From Juglans regia (taxonomy: Eukaryota; Streptophyta; Magnoliopsida; Fagales; Juglandaceae): a DNA stretch of 64,000 nucleotides. The notes beneath the pieces are model-generated. The model was not told the DNA's origin. It saw only the letters and a program-made list of their open reading frames with translations, and ran no database searches. The stretch spans positions 17,152,891 through 17,216,890 of the forward strand of contig NC_049905.1 in the NCBI RefSeq assembly GCF_001411555.2, given 5' to 3'. Shown here piece after piece: positions 10,780-20,996 of the stretch; the stretch's first letter is position 1; every line of letters starts with the position of its first letter. Made by a program: the position numbers and the translations under genes.

Positions 10780-11843
10780 ACAAAAGGTACCTAATTCTTT
10801 TTTAGCAAATTTTTTTTCTTTATCCATTTTTTTTAATCTTATATCATTACACATAATCAAACCAGTTTTATTAATAGTAGTTATTATATCACCATATCTG
10901 AGATTTATGAAATCAATATTATCATCTGATTTTACTAATGATTCTTGTACCTTTTAGGCAAAGTCATATGCCGGCTATGAACTTTTCTTTCCAGTATGGC
11001 TGTTGACAGTCATTTATGATTATAACTTTAGTTAGAAATACATCTTTATACCAACAGAAATCAAATAATTGATGACATTTTAAATTAATTAGCAAATCAC
11101 TGGTTCTTTCTTTAAATTGAACAGGATTACCAACGAAGTGTTTGGTTAATGTATATATTAAAGTATTTACAACATCTTCTAATAGTAAAACGTCTTATGT
11201 TTTAATTATTTGCATATTTTCATCATATTTATATACAGATAATATTTTTATTCTTTGTTCATGCGAAAGATAATGATCCCACCAGCATTTTAATTAGCCA
11301 GTAAAACCTGTAGCTATAACATGGGCTACTTGGTGGTCAGTTTTTCCATTACTTTTATAAACGTTAGCAACCAAAATCATTTCTTGGAAATGATTTAATA
11401 ATTCATATTTAGATAATGCATCTATATGTTCCATTTACTTGTAAATCTAAATTATTAAATTGGTTTTCAATATTACTAATTTCAGAATCAGAGAATATAG
11501 GAGAATCTGTTTTACTTAATACATTAATATGTGGTTGTTTTGAGGTGGATGTTGTATTGGAAATGCTTAATTTTTCTAATTTATTAGAGATTTATTCTAA
11601 TAAATCATTTTTATTTTTAGAAAAAATAGTTTTTAGATGAGATGAGATTTTATGAGGAATGAATAAATGAGTTTCTTTTGCTTCTTTAATAGTAGGATTA
11701 ATATGAGATATTTGAGTTTCAATTATTTCTAATTGTTTACTCATGGTTTTTAGATATAAATTGGTATAATTGTTCTGTTGGATTATATTATCAGTGTTTT
11801 TAACTTCTACCAAATTATTATATTTTTTTATTGGTGAGACCAA
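10780..11843 (-). pseudogene. pararetroviral capsid-precursor core, degraded
   Basis: This includes the open piece 11843-11592 and a broken part down to about 10770. Capsid-core landmarks are visible in pieces (LKCWWDHYLS near 11290-11260, FCWYKDVF near 11065-11040, FCEQF near 10784). The CCHC zinc knuckle that should follow FCEQF is missing; the basic linker runs straight into RT sequence. Several TAA/TAG stops interrupt the frame. Confidence 0.6.
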
Positions 11844-11927
11844 TATTTGAGTATTTCTTTGATTGAATTTAATGGCTTCAAAAAGAGGATATTCTTCATA
11901 AACAATTTGATTATTTTCTTCTTTAAT

Positions 11928-12491
11928 CTATTGATTAGTAGTCCTATTTATAGTTAATAATTGGTTTGATTTATAAATTTTAAACCATGTAAAGAAATGT
12001 ATATTAATTTGTATTCCTTCTAAGTACTCGTAATATTTTTCTTGAATATAATATCTTTTTATTTTTGTAAAAGTCGAGAAAAATATTAATCTTTTGTAAC
12101 TATTTTCTTCTTTCATATAATCTTGTTTAAGATATTCTTTGTTAATTTTAAATTCTTCTTTACTCAAAGTGTATATTTGTGCATCATCTCCAATCACTTG
12201 TGAATATGTTGAAGAAGAAGGTTCATTTTCAGGATTATGAGAGGTGGATGCCTTATCCAGATAATTAACAGTATATACAGGTGTATCAATAATATTTCCA
12301 AGAATAATTTCCCGAATCTGTGTGTCTAGATTCTGGGATCTATTGTCAAAATTTTGAGATTTATTTCGAGAAATTGATGTAACAACATATTTGGGTGTAT
12401 GATAACTAGAATGTGTTGAAGAAGAATAATGTGATAAAGATCTTCTAAAAGGTTGAAAGGCAATTTTGACTGTTTCGTCCCTTTTTTTCAT
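11928..12491 (-). pseudogene. pararetroviral ORF between movement protein and capsid core
   Basis: An open frame of 187 codons begins 67 bp after the movement-protein ORF ends. The N-terminal half is Ser/Thr-rich (SLSHYSSSTHSSYHTPKYV) and contains repeated SQNFDNRSQNLD; the C-terminal half is Lys/Tyr-rich (YIQEKYYEYLEGIQINI). It is probably the N-terminal part of the capsid precursor polyprotein. It stops at 11928 and resumes in another frame at 11843. Confidence 0.6.
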
Positions 12492-12558
12492 CTATGTATT
12501 TAAGATCATCTTTAGAATTATTTTCTATCTTAAGTAATGGAGTTATATTTTCTAATTG

Positions 12559-13299
12559 TCATTCATTAGAGAGAGTAATTTGATTCCAGTTAATCTGTTT
12601 AGGAATTTCTACACTAGAATTTTGTGTACTAGATTGTAATAATAAAGTATATCCTTTTGAGCTAGTAATAAGAGCTTGTAGTTCTAATATTGTTTTCATT
12701 AGTTTATAATGAATCCTATATACTACTGTTAAAGGATGTGATCCTTTCATCATATGATAATTGTTTATTTTAATATTTAGTGTTAAAGCATGTAGGATAT
12801 TAGTATCGAATAATGAAAAATAATAATTGGGATAAAAATTAAAATAGATTGGACCTTGGAACAAATTTGATTCTACCATGCCAAGTAATGAATCATGAAA
12901 ATTATAATGTCTTTCATCTCTTAGACAGAGTAATACTGAGATGTTTAATCTATTTATAGTGAGTGGTTTTATAGCTACTTGTATTAATCCAATATGTATG
13001 AAAGAATATTTATGTTCTTTGTGATGTTTGATAGCTTCTCTTGTTAATAGTTGTAATGATTTATAATCATTATTTAAGCTAATAGTTTTTTCTACTGTTT
13101 TAATAGTATAATTAGTAAGAAATGATAATTTAGAAGAAAAAGTAGAATGTTTAAATATTTGATATTTTGGAACATTAGGAATTGTCCAATCTTGTAAATT
13201 TCTTTCTATATCTATTATACTGTAATCTTCTTGGTTGATGTTATCAGGTTTTATAGGAATATTAGTAATGGATTCATCAGTTTTAAATAAAAAGTTCAT
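12559..13299 (-). pseudogene. pararetroviral movement protein ORF
   Basis: The longest intact frame of the remnant: 246 codons, ATG at 13299 and stop at 12559. Proteins of this family (30K-type) move virus through plasmodesmata. Visible: an acidic N-terminus, then IGLIQVAIKPLTINRLNISV with a following 'LCLRDERHYNFHDSLLGMVE', the conserved core that 30K-type proteins carry as a 'pl.g....v.l.D.R' stretch. It is the first ORF of the minus-strand order, as expected. The frame is open although the rest of the element is broken. Confidence 0.7.
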
Positions 13300-13310
13300 T
13301 GAGACATGTT

Positions 13311-13560
13311 TATAGCAAAGATTTCCTATATTTAAAGAGGAATGAGTAGATTAAGAACTTGATAGAACACTACCGGGACCATCCTTAAAGCCTTCCAGCA
13401 TGAATGGGCTGACCAACGAATTTTTATGGCTTACCAACACAAGTCTCCCAATATATTTCATTTTCTTTTTCTATAGGTTATCTTTGTAGAAATATGTATC
13501 AATGATTTTTACTTTTTTTTTTTTTACAATGCAAGGATACTTAAATGATATCTTATGCTT
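13311..13560. other. junction between pararetrovirus and CACTA-like remnant
   Basis: No coding signal. It includes a T-run (13507-13525) and 'cactaccggg' at 13374, which does not match the right CACTA terminus beyond the five bases. The left border of the CACTA-like remnant is not visible. Confidence 0.5.
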
Positions 13561-13587
13561 TTAATTTCGTTTATTAAGAATTTGCAA

Positions 13588-13765
13588 TCGAACGCTGGGT
13601 AGGGCGTTCGAACGGTATGAACCAAACATGTTTATTTAACTGTTCGAACGTTATTTTAGACGTTCGAACGGTTCGAACGTTGTATTATACGTTTGAACTA
13701 TACGAGCCAAACAGGTTTGCACGCCGTTCGAACACTATTTTAGGCGTTCGAACGGTATAATTAAA
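13588..13765. repeat. left cluster of TTCGAACG subterminal motifs
   Basis: At least six copies of 'gttcgaac(g)' or close variants, most within 'g.cgttcgaacggt' contexts. One 'cgttcgaacggttcgaacgt' is a double motif. 'gaaccaaaca' and 'gagccaaacag' spacers also repeat. TTCGAA is palindromic, so direct and inverted copies cannot be told apart by the core alone. Confidence 0.7.
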
Positions 13766-14078
13766 TTTAGTAATATTAGTGAATCGTTATTTTTATTCCA
13801 TATTGTAGTTCTATTAAATCTTAACGAGAATATATATTATATTATAATTAAATTAATATATAAATTTTTCACATTTTGTTAAATATTTAATGTCTATTAA
13901 TATTAATCTAATTAATATTAAATAACGTGATATTATTTTTATAAAATTCTGTTATTCACAATGTCTCACTTTATTAAATTGTTATTTGTATGTAATTTAG
14001 TGATTAGTTATTTATTATATTTTTATCTTTAATGTTGTATTGATAAGCTTTATAATTGAAAATTTCAAGTTGATTATA

Positions 14079-15314
14079 ATGTCTTCTTCTAGGGCAGGAC
14101 GTAAGCGACGCAATACAGCTAAGACTAGTATCAGTCCAGGTAGGAAGAGGACTGTTTCATTGGAGCAACATGTGAAGCTTTCTGACTTCCAGAATCTCGT
14201 CTAGGAGGGTCATTCACTGTCATCAATCTTCAATGTTCGTGGTTGGGGACCTATCTTAGATGAGCGGGAGGAATCATAGGAGATCGTCTCCTATACTGAC
14301 ATTGTTGTTGAGTTCTATAGAGAGCTCGGTGGTGCCAGCTCATACGATGAAGGGGCATACATGATCTCTGTCCAAGGAGTTCCAGTTGTATTTTCACGGG
14401 ACGGACTGGCTAAGCATCTCGGTATTCCTAAGCTGCCAGATGCATATCTGAACATAGTGCTTAGAGAGTCTAATCCTTCAACTGAGGTGGAGACAACTGA
14501 AGAGGAGGAACCAGTTTATACAGATAAGGTCGATGCCCTTGCTGATCATGAGGTGAGACATTTGGTTGTTGGTCCAAATGCTCCCCCGTATGATGGGACG
14601 AAGATCATCAAGCAGGCAGATCTATCTTCTTTTTTCAAGATCCTAAATTTGATAATCGCCAACAATATTGACCCTCAGCAGCACAAGACAGAAGTTGGCA
14701 TTAATCGGACAAAATTTATGACACGGGTCGCTCATGGCATTCCTATCAACTTGGTGGGGTATATATTTGATAGGATTGGATCAGAGTCCCAGTATATTTC
14801 GACGGATATACTGCCATTCAGGATCAAGATCACCCGATTTCTACTATTTGCTGGTGTCGTGCTTGATATTTCCGAGCATAAACAGGAGCCGATGGGACCG
14901 ATCAACAGCACCACCCTCTCACGCAGCACAGGACCCTTGAGACTGCGTCTTCGTAGACATGTTCCAGACCCAGTTGATCCTCAGAGAGATGCACAGCCGG
15001 AAGATTATGGAGCATCGGCCACTGAGACATCTACACAGGCTGAAGCATCAGTACACATCGCTACTCATGAGGACATGGCTGAGATCATGCGTGCAGCGAT
15101 CAATGGATAGACATCAGCGATGATCGATGCAATGCGTATGGAGGTCCATTCTACTATGTGTGAGTTTCATACAGAAATTACTACTAGCATCTCTGAGTTA
15201 CGTATGGAGCTTGATGCCATGTCTGCGACTCAGGTCATCATTAGTACTCAATTGACACAGATAGAAGAACGCTTAGCTGCAGTCGAGAAAGTGTGCAAAG
15301 AGTTGGGGTCTTAG
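14079..15314 (+). pseudogene. 'putative plant transposon protein' (PF20167-like) ORF broken by three TAG codons
   Basis: A single reading frame runs from ATG 14079 to TAG 15312, 411 codons. It is interrupted only by TAG at 14202, 14277 and 15108. N-terminus: a basic stretch (RAGRKRRNTAK). Middle: GVPVVFSRDGLAKHLGIPKL and LSSFFKILNLIIANNIDPQQ followed by GINRTKFMTRVAHG and PINLVGYIFDRI. These match the pattern I recall for the 'putative plant transposon protein' domain. C-terminus: a coiled coil with heptads (about codons 345-410, ISELRMELDAMSATQ, LTQIEERLAAVEKV). The role is unknown; by position in a CACTA remnant it could be an accessory DNA-binding protein. The frame is well kept apart from the three stops. 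Confidence 0.65.
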
Positions 15315-15864
15315 TACTTTCTATCTTTTATTTTATTTTATTTTATTTTTTAGAACAAACAATATTTGTAAATTCAGTATTTAATTATGAATTAGTATTA
15401 TTTTATATTTTCTGAACTAATTATTGATTTATATTATTCCTATTATTTAATTGATAAATTTATTATAATTACTAGTTCATATAAATATAATTTTCTAAAA
15501 AAAAAAATATATGATCACCGTTCGAACCCTACAAATTACGTTCGAACAATGCTGATTCATCATTTGAATGGTGAAATTGATACGTTTGAACGGTAGAGCA
15601 ATTTTTTGCTTTAATAATTTTACTTAACACGCCAAAATACATGTTCGAAAGGTTAAATTTAACCGTTCGAACATTAAAACATTACATTCGAACGGTTTCA
15701 TCATTAGGGACAAAATATTTAGTCCCTAACTATACCGTTCGAACGCGTTCGAACGGTATACATCTTCTATCATTTTTTTGGCACGAAATATGAAATTCGT
15801 CCCTAAATCTTACTTTTTGGGACGATTTTCATTTCGTTCTAAAATAAAATCGTCTCAAAAGATC
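15315..15864. repeat. right subterminal region of the CACTA-like element
   Basis: TTCGAACG motifs, perfect or with one change, cluster at 15518-15765. Examples are 'aaccgttcgaacatt', 'cattcgaacggtt' and the double motif 'accgttcgaacgcgttcgaacggta', a near-perfect 25-bp palindrome at 15734-15759. A second inverted pair 'agggacaaaatatttagtccct' lies at 15706-15727. After these comes 'gggacgattttcatttcgt', the near-terminal part. Confidence 0.65.
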
Positions 15865-15879
15865 TTTTTTGTTGTAGTG

Positions 15880-17036
15880 ATGCATGCATGCATGCATGCA
15901 GGAGACAGAGTTTTATATATTATTCCCATAAGGTTGTGAGAAACAGATCATAATTAGCTTAATTACCCATGCATATATACCATATAAGAGTACTCGGATT
16001 TGTAATATTTTGAAACTATTTTCCTTTCTGGCAACTCTTAATTAGTACTTTTGGTTCTAGCTAGCATTTGTGTACAAGCTGCAAATAAACTTTCGAACTT
16101 CGTAAAAAAAAAAAAAAAAAAAAAATTAAAATTTCCAATGAGTACTTCAAATTGAAAATTGAATTGGTGAGATGGATCCATTCAATTTTTTACAAGCACG
16201 ATCCCTCTAGTGATTTCTGTATTAATTAGTATTGAATGTAAGCCAAACCCCTAACTTTTATATATAAAATAATCTATTAAAAATGTGTCATTAATTAAGC
16301 CGGTTTAACTATAAGTCTATATATCGATGAAAAATATAAGATGCCTTTTAGATTGTAAGGGACCAGCTTATAATAATCTTTCTTTGCTTTAATGCATAAA
16401 CGCTTCTTTATAGTACGTACTAGATGATAGCTATGTCTGCTTTGTAAAAAATAGTATTAATTTCATGCTAATTTCCATGGCTAGCTAGCTAGCTAGATAG
16501 TAGCTTCACAATCAAATATATATAAATGATTAATCCTTTATCTGGATATGTTTCAATTACTTACTTAGTTGATCGTGATTCATGTCAACACCATGGATAA
16601 ATTAAAGAGCCATCATTTTTTCTTTATTTTCTTACAAGAAAATGATCGTCCATGCCAAGATGATGATCCAAAACTACTCATACTTCATTAATATAAGTGA
16701 CTGCAAGCAATTAAATAAGAGAATACATGATTTATAAATTAATTCAGACGTATTGAGCTTATTAAATACTGAAGAAGTTTTGTTATAGGAAAATGCTATT
16801 TCTAGTTATAGTTTTTACTTGCATAATAATACGTGTTAGTATATCAGCTATTAATAAGCTGAAGATTATAAAATTTAAAATTTAAAATTTGAATTTAAAA
16901 TGAAAACTAATAAAATGAATCTTGTACGTAAAAATGTAAGTAAAAGCGAGCACAAATATTGTGTTTACTACCTACTATATCTTAAATATTTCTCAAACTC
17001 AATAACCGTAAAGACCTATGAATCATAATTTCTTGG
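15880..17036. other. intergenic stretch, nothing recognised
   Basis: It begins with a (TGCA)n run (15881-15900) directly after the CACTA terminus and contains an A-run at 16105-16125 and 'tagctagctagctag' at 16481. I see no ORF, RNA gene or recognisable repeat. Confidence 0.5.
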
Positions 17037-17154
17037 TTTTTTTTTTTTTTTTTGAAAGAAAACAAACTTGCATTCATCTAAGAAGAAATTATATATTTCA
17101 AAGTTTACAATAGAACTAATACATGTTGGAATTGATTCCAAATCTGTAAGGACA

Positions 17155-19217
17155 TCAGAGTATGATAAAGCATCCTTGGCTAAGGCATGAACAACTTGAG
17201 AAAAAGTTTGATTTCTTCAACCAGGTGACATACATGCTACAATTCACTTCAAGGCTATTAACTGCATTCACCACTACCTGTGCATCACTCTCGAAGATAA
17301 CATTCAACAGTCCCAGATCTCTACAAAATGTACATGCTGTTAGAGCTGCTCGAGACTCTACAGCAGTAGAGTCTATACAAAACATCAGATAGTCCCTCAT
17401 GATTGCTAACACTTGGCCTTGATCATCTCTTACCATTATGCCAATGCCAATCCGATTCTGTGAATGATCTACTGCCATATCCCATTTAGTTTTAACCCAA
17501 TAATATTCAAGTGGACTCTAGTGTTGCTGCAAATTTCGATTCCTACAGTAAGGAGAGACCAATTTATATTTGGCTTGTTGAAAATCCTGTAGTTGTTCCT
17601 TAGCATGTGCTACTAAAACATTAGGATGCAAAAAGAACCCTTCATAAACAACAACATTCTTGTGAAGCCGGATCTTTCTCATTATAACAACCACCTCAGC
17701 AAATTCATTATCATCTAATATATGCAAAAGAGACTCAATATGATCCATAAAATCCAGGAAACAGTTATTCATTTTCTGTATTTTCTACTGAAAACACTCT
17801 GCACATCCCCTGCAGCTGCACAAGTCCATAAAGCATGTAGAACATCTTCCTTAGAAGACCACATATGAGACAGAGATCATAATCAAGAACCTTCTTCTGC
17901 AATAAGTTGTCTAGTGTAGGGAGACCATTATGACAAGCTTTCCATAGAAAAACTTTGACTAAATTAAGAATATTCAGATGCCACAATCTTTTCCAATCAA
18001 GAGAATTTACAAAAATCTTAGAACATTCACCTATTCCCCTATCCAGCAAAATGTTTTGTAAATGGTAAGCACTTTTTACAGAAAAAGTACCAGATTTGGT
18101 GTAGTTCCATATATTCATCACTATTCAACCTAAGGGAATTTAAAATATGGCAGCTGCATCTGTAGGATCAAAATTTCCATTCACCATGTCAGTCTTCCAT
18201 CTCCAGCTCTCAGAATCAATCAAGGCATTTAACTTTGTTGTTCTTGATATCCCACCGGGTGGAGTTTGAATTGCAAATGTGATAGGTTTTGGGATCCACT
18301 TATCAGACCATATAGAGACCTTCCTTCCATTACAAATTCTCTAAACTAGACCTTCATTTAACAGCTGCCTAGCACCATGAATACTCCTCCAGGCATAAGA
18401 GGATTTATTACCTAACTATGAGTTATTAAAATCTCCATTTTGATATTACTTAGCTTGTTGATCCCTAGACATCAATGAGTTAGGATGCTGAATAAGTCTC
18501 CACCCCTGCTTAGCAAGTAAGGGCTTGTTAAAGCATTTAAAATCTCGAAAACCCAAACCAACTACACCTTTGAACTTGCACATTTTTTACTAGCTCAATC
18601 ATCGAATATTTTGATCATGCTGTTGATGACTCCACTAAAATCTTTGAACCAATTTTGTTAGATCACACAAAAATCCTCGTGGCAAATGCAAATACAGTCA
18701 TACAATAGGTAGGAATGGTCTGCACAACAACTTTAATGAGCACCTCTTTTCTAGCTTGTGAAAGAAATTTGAGCTTCCAATTGCTTATTCTTCGCCACAC
18801 CCTATCAAGAATATATTTAAAAAATTTAACCCTGCTTCTCCCAACTAGCACACGAAGACCAAGATACTTTTCATAATAGTACACAACCTTTACCCCAGTG
18901 GTATTTATAAGGTACTGCTGAATCTCTAACTTGATGTCCTTACTAAAATATATTGTTGTTTTTTCTTTATTCAACAACTAACCAAAAGCAGGCTCATATG
19001 CCTCCAATATTTGTTGTATACTCCACCATTCATGTATATTAGCTTTACAAAATAATAAGCTATCATCAGCAAAGAGAAGATGTTGTATATGAACACTACC
19101 TCTTCCAATTGGAACCCTGCATATCCTACCCTGCCTTTCTGCTTTCAACAGTGAATGACTTAACATTTAAGCACATAGGATAAAAAGATATGGGGAGAGA
19201 GGATCCTCTTGCCTCAA
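17155..19217 (-). pseudogene. LINE ORF2, C-terminal part: RT, zf-RVT and RNase H
   Basis: Minus-strand landmarks in order: LRQEDPLSPYLFILC (19215-19160), LLFADDSLLFCKA with the RT catalytic dimer (about 19080-19045), LSQARKEVLIKVVVQTIPTY (about 18775-18700), and the zinc-binding zf-RVT domain (WNYTKSGTFSVKSAYHL ... WKRLWHLNILNLVKVFLWKA, 18110-17930). RNase H follows (GIGIMVRDDQGQVLAIM ... STAVESRAALTA, 17450-17330). The frame is broken several times by stops and shifts, so it is inactive. The part upstream of LRQEDPLSP is missing. Confidence 0.85.
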
Positions 19218-19218
19218 C

Positions 19219-19378
19219 TTTCTTGCTCATGCTTGATTTGTTGATGTGCTTGATTTCATTGTGTAGACAACTTGAGTTGAGATTCTTTTATGCTTGAATT
19301 TATTTGTTATCATCAAAATCCATATGTAGATATGTAATTATAAGATGCTTGAAACCTTGGGTTCAACAATCTTCCCCT
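19219..19378 (-). repeat. truncated 3' LTR of nested copia
   Basis: It matches 30244-30394 from 'tttcttgctcatgcttgatttgttgatg' to the terminal 'gggttcaaca'. The left 1.2 kb of the LTR is absent and LINE sequence begins abruptly at 19217. Confidence 0.85.
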
Positions 19379-19663
19379 TTTTGATGATGACAAATACTTA
19401 GTAGAACTCTGAAACCTCTAGTAATACTTAAGCACCCCCTGAGAATGTGCGTTAGTTTTTCAAGTAATAGATAAACATAATTCCAAGCATATATAATCAA
19501 GCTTAATAAATAAAGCATTGGAAAGAACATGTTAATGTTCTAGTCTAAAACTTATCCCCCTTTTGGCATCATTAAAAAGGAACCACAGTAAACAATGCCA
19601 ATGGACTGATGAAAATGGTGTGCTTGTAAAAACTATGGAATGTTGAATAATTGGATCCACCCG

Positions 19664-19775
19664 GGTCCTGACAAGTGCCGCAAAACTCGGAGCTGCCTAG
19701 GTCACAACACGTGCTGCAAATAACAGAGCCGCCTGGGTCCCTAACACTAGCTGTAAGACCTCGAGCCCAACTCAG
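19664..19775 (+). repeat. GC-rich 36-bp tandem repeat upstream of antisense ORF A
   Basis: Three units start with 'ggtc' at 19664, 19700 and 19736 (period 36) and a fourth partial unit starts at 19775 (period 39). Each unit contains 'tg(c/t)(c/t)g(c/t)aa', 'gag' and 'ctgcct/gcctgg'. The block is much richer in G+C than its surroundings and lies 56 bp before the TATA box at 19831. It could be an enhancer-like array. Confidence 0.65.
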
Positions 19776-19830
19776 GTCCCGTCTGAACAACTCTAACACA
19801 TTTTATAGAGATTTGAATGCTCTGGGTTTC

Positions 19831-20417
19831 TATAAAAAGACCATTTTCACCCTTCGACTACCCACATAACAAATTCTCACATTGCCTATTAACCTCTAGT
19901 TTATTGTTTATCTAGAATGATAGTATGGTCGAGCAACATTCTTCCAATAATGTTCCAGATTTAAATCAGGAACCTTTTACGCCTCAACCACTAATTTTAT
20001 CTATTGAGGCCGTTAACACCATAATAGGAGCAAAGATGCACTTTTCCATCAGGACTGATGTTGAGGTTGTTGCAGGATCAAGAATGCTTAGTGCTCAATA
20101 TGTTGCCGCTATTATGACCATGTCTCAGAGGTTACTGTCTCAGGTGAGTGAGGTTGATCAGCTTAAAAATCAAATATCTAAGTTGCAACAAAGGCTTGCC
20201 AAAAAAAAGGAGAAAAAATAAAATATTAAAACAAGAAAATAAGGAGTTAAAGAAATTTGTGGACTGGTATGCTCATGATTTGCAACCACGCATAGAGGAG
20301 TTGGAACGAGAGGGGGTACAAATACAAAGTGAACATCAACGATTAACAACAAAGGTTCAGCGTTTACGAGAAACATAGAGACAATCTGCAGTTAATCTCG
20401 CTGGTTTAGATAAATAA
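19831..20417 (+). CDS. antisense accessory ORF A of nested copia (coiled-coil protein), frame-broken
   Basis: TATAAAAAG at 19831, then ATG at 19925, exactly 94 bp downstream. The first frame (to 20221) starts MVEQHSSNNVPDLNQEP and ends in a coiled coil (VSEVDQLKNQISKLQQRLAK). At an A-run (20200-20208) the coil continues in the next frame (ILKQENKELKKFVDWYAHDL, then PRIEELEREG) to a TAG at 20376 and a TAA at 20415. It lies antisense to the copia pol gene, between pol and the 3' LTR. I do not recognise the family. Antisense extra ORFs in this place are known from some Ty3/gypsy elements of the Tat group; for copia I know no named example. The A-run shift may be a mutation. Confidence 0.5.
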
Positions 20418-20475
20418 AATATGCACCCTGCATATCTTATAATCTGATAGCTTATCTTGTTCTCGTTTGCATCCC

Positions 20476-20920
20476 TATAAAATCAGTCTTGAGTTTCGTT
20501 TCATTTGCATCAACTCTTCTTTGCTCTCTAAAATCTATCTGCATTCTTACTCTCTAAGCTTTTTCTTTAATGGCTTAGCAATCTTCTTTCAACAATCCCC
20601 TTGCTCATTATATGAGGTATTCTGCATCTCGGCCATCAATTATTTCTACATCCACCATAGGTGCCATGATGCAGCATGAGAATTATCTGACTAATAAGTC
20701 AGAGGATGACGCCATTTATGAACTAGTGAGTCTCGATACTCGATACTCATCATTCATTGTTGCATTTTCTCGGTGATTGTAGTCCAAAACTCGTGAGGTT
20801 GAAAAGCTTAGCGAGAAGATTTATGAACTTCAACAACTTGTTCACGACTCTAACAAAAAAATAGGAGACTTAAAGCAGGAGAATAAGGATTTAAAATCCT
20901 TAATTGCCTCATCATTTTGA
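20476..20920 (+). CDS. antisense accessory ORF B of nested copia (coiled-coil protein, one intron)
   Basis: TATAAAA at 20476 lies exactly 94 bp before the ATG at 20570. The frame runs 20570-20725 with one TAG as third codon (20576), then a GTGAGT...TTGTAG intron (20726-20782, 57 bp, phase 0). Exon 2 (20783-20920, stop TGA) encodes a coiled coil (REVEKLSEKIYELQQLVHD, KKIGDLKQENKDLKSL). Without splicing the frame hits a TGA at about 20773. Like ORF A it ends in 'K.EN.(E/D)LK', so A and B may be related or tandem duplicates. The intron is short for a plant but its borders and phase fit. Function unknown. The early TAG could come from CAG. Confidence 0.5.
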
Positions 20921-20996
20921 CTTCCTACTCCTTTAGATAAGGATAATATATTGATGTATGAAGAGCAAAAGCGCTTGAAAGATGAGGCTAAAAGTT

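Larger units (their letters stand above)
8440..13310 (-). mobile_element. endogenous pararetrovirus remnant (Caulimoviridae), degraded and internally deleted
   Basis: On the minus strand the order is movement protein (13299-12559), capsid-precursor region (12491 to about 10780), reverse transcriptase/RNase H (about 10700-9800) and a further ORF (9770 to about 8480). This is the gene order of plant pararetroviruses, not of LTR retrotransposons, and no LTRs are seen. The remnant is about 4.9 kb where such genomes are usually 7-8 kb. The shortfall is explained by a break near 10700: the capsid region runs into RT sequence with no zinc knuckle, protease or N-terminal RT. Numerous stops and frame changes make it non-functional. 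I do not assign a genus. Confidence 0.85.
13560..15879 (+). mobile_element. CACTA (En/Spm)-type transposon remnant with TTCGAACG subterminal repeats
   Basis: The right end (15865-15879) reads 'ttttttgttgtagtg', the reverse complement of CACTACAACAAAAAA, a classical plant CACTA terminus. Two clusters of 'cgttcgaacg' motifs in both orientations lie at 13588-13765 and 15518-15765. They flank a single ORF track (14079-15314). CACTA elements carry such subterminal repeats at both ends as TnpA-binding sites. The matching left terminus is not found, so this copy is truncated or the border is eroded. No DDE transposase is present, so it is non-autonomous. Confidence 0.6.

Noticed and set aside
13374..13383. 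'cactaccggg' as left end of the CACTA element
   Set aside because: Only the first five bases match the right terminus; the rest shows no inverted similarity.
19925..20920. The antisense ORFs as an envelope-like gene of the copia element
   Set aside because: They are in the opposite orientation, and I see no signal peptide or membrane segment.
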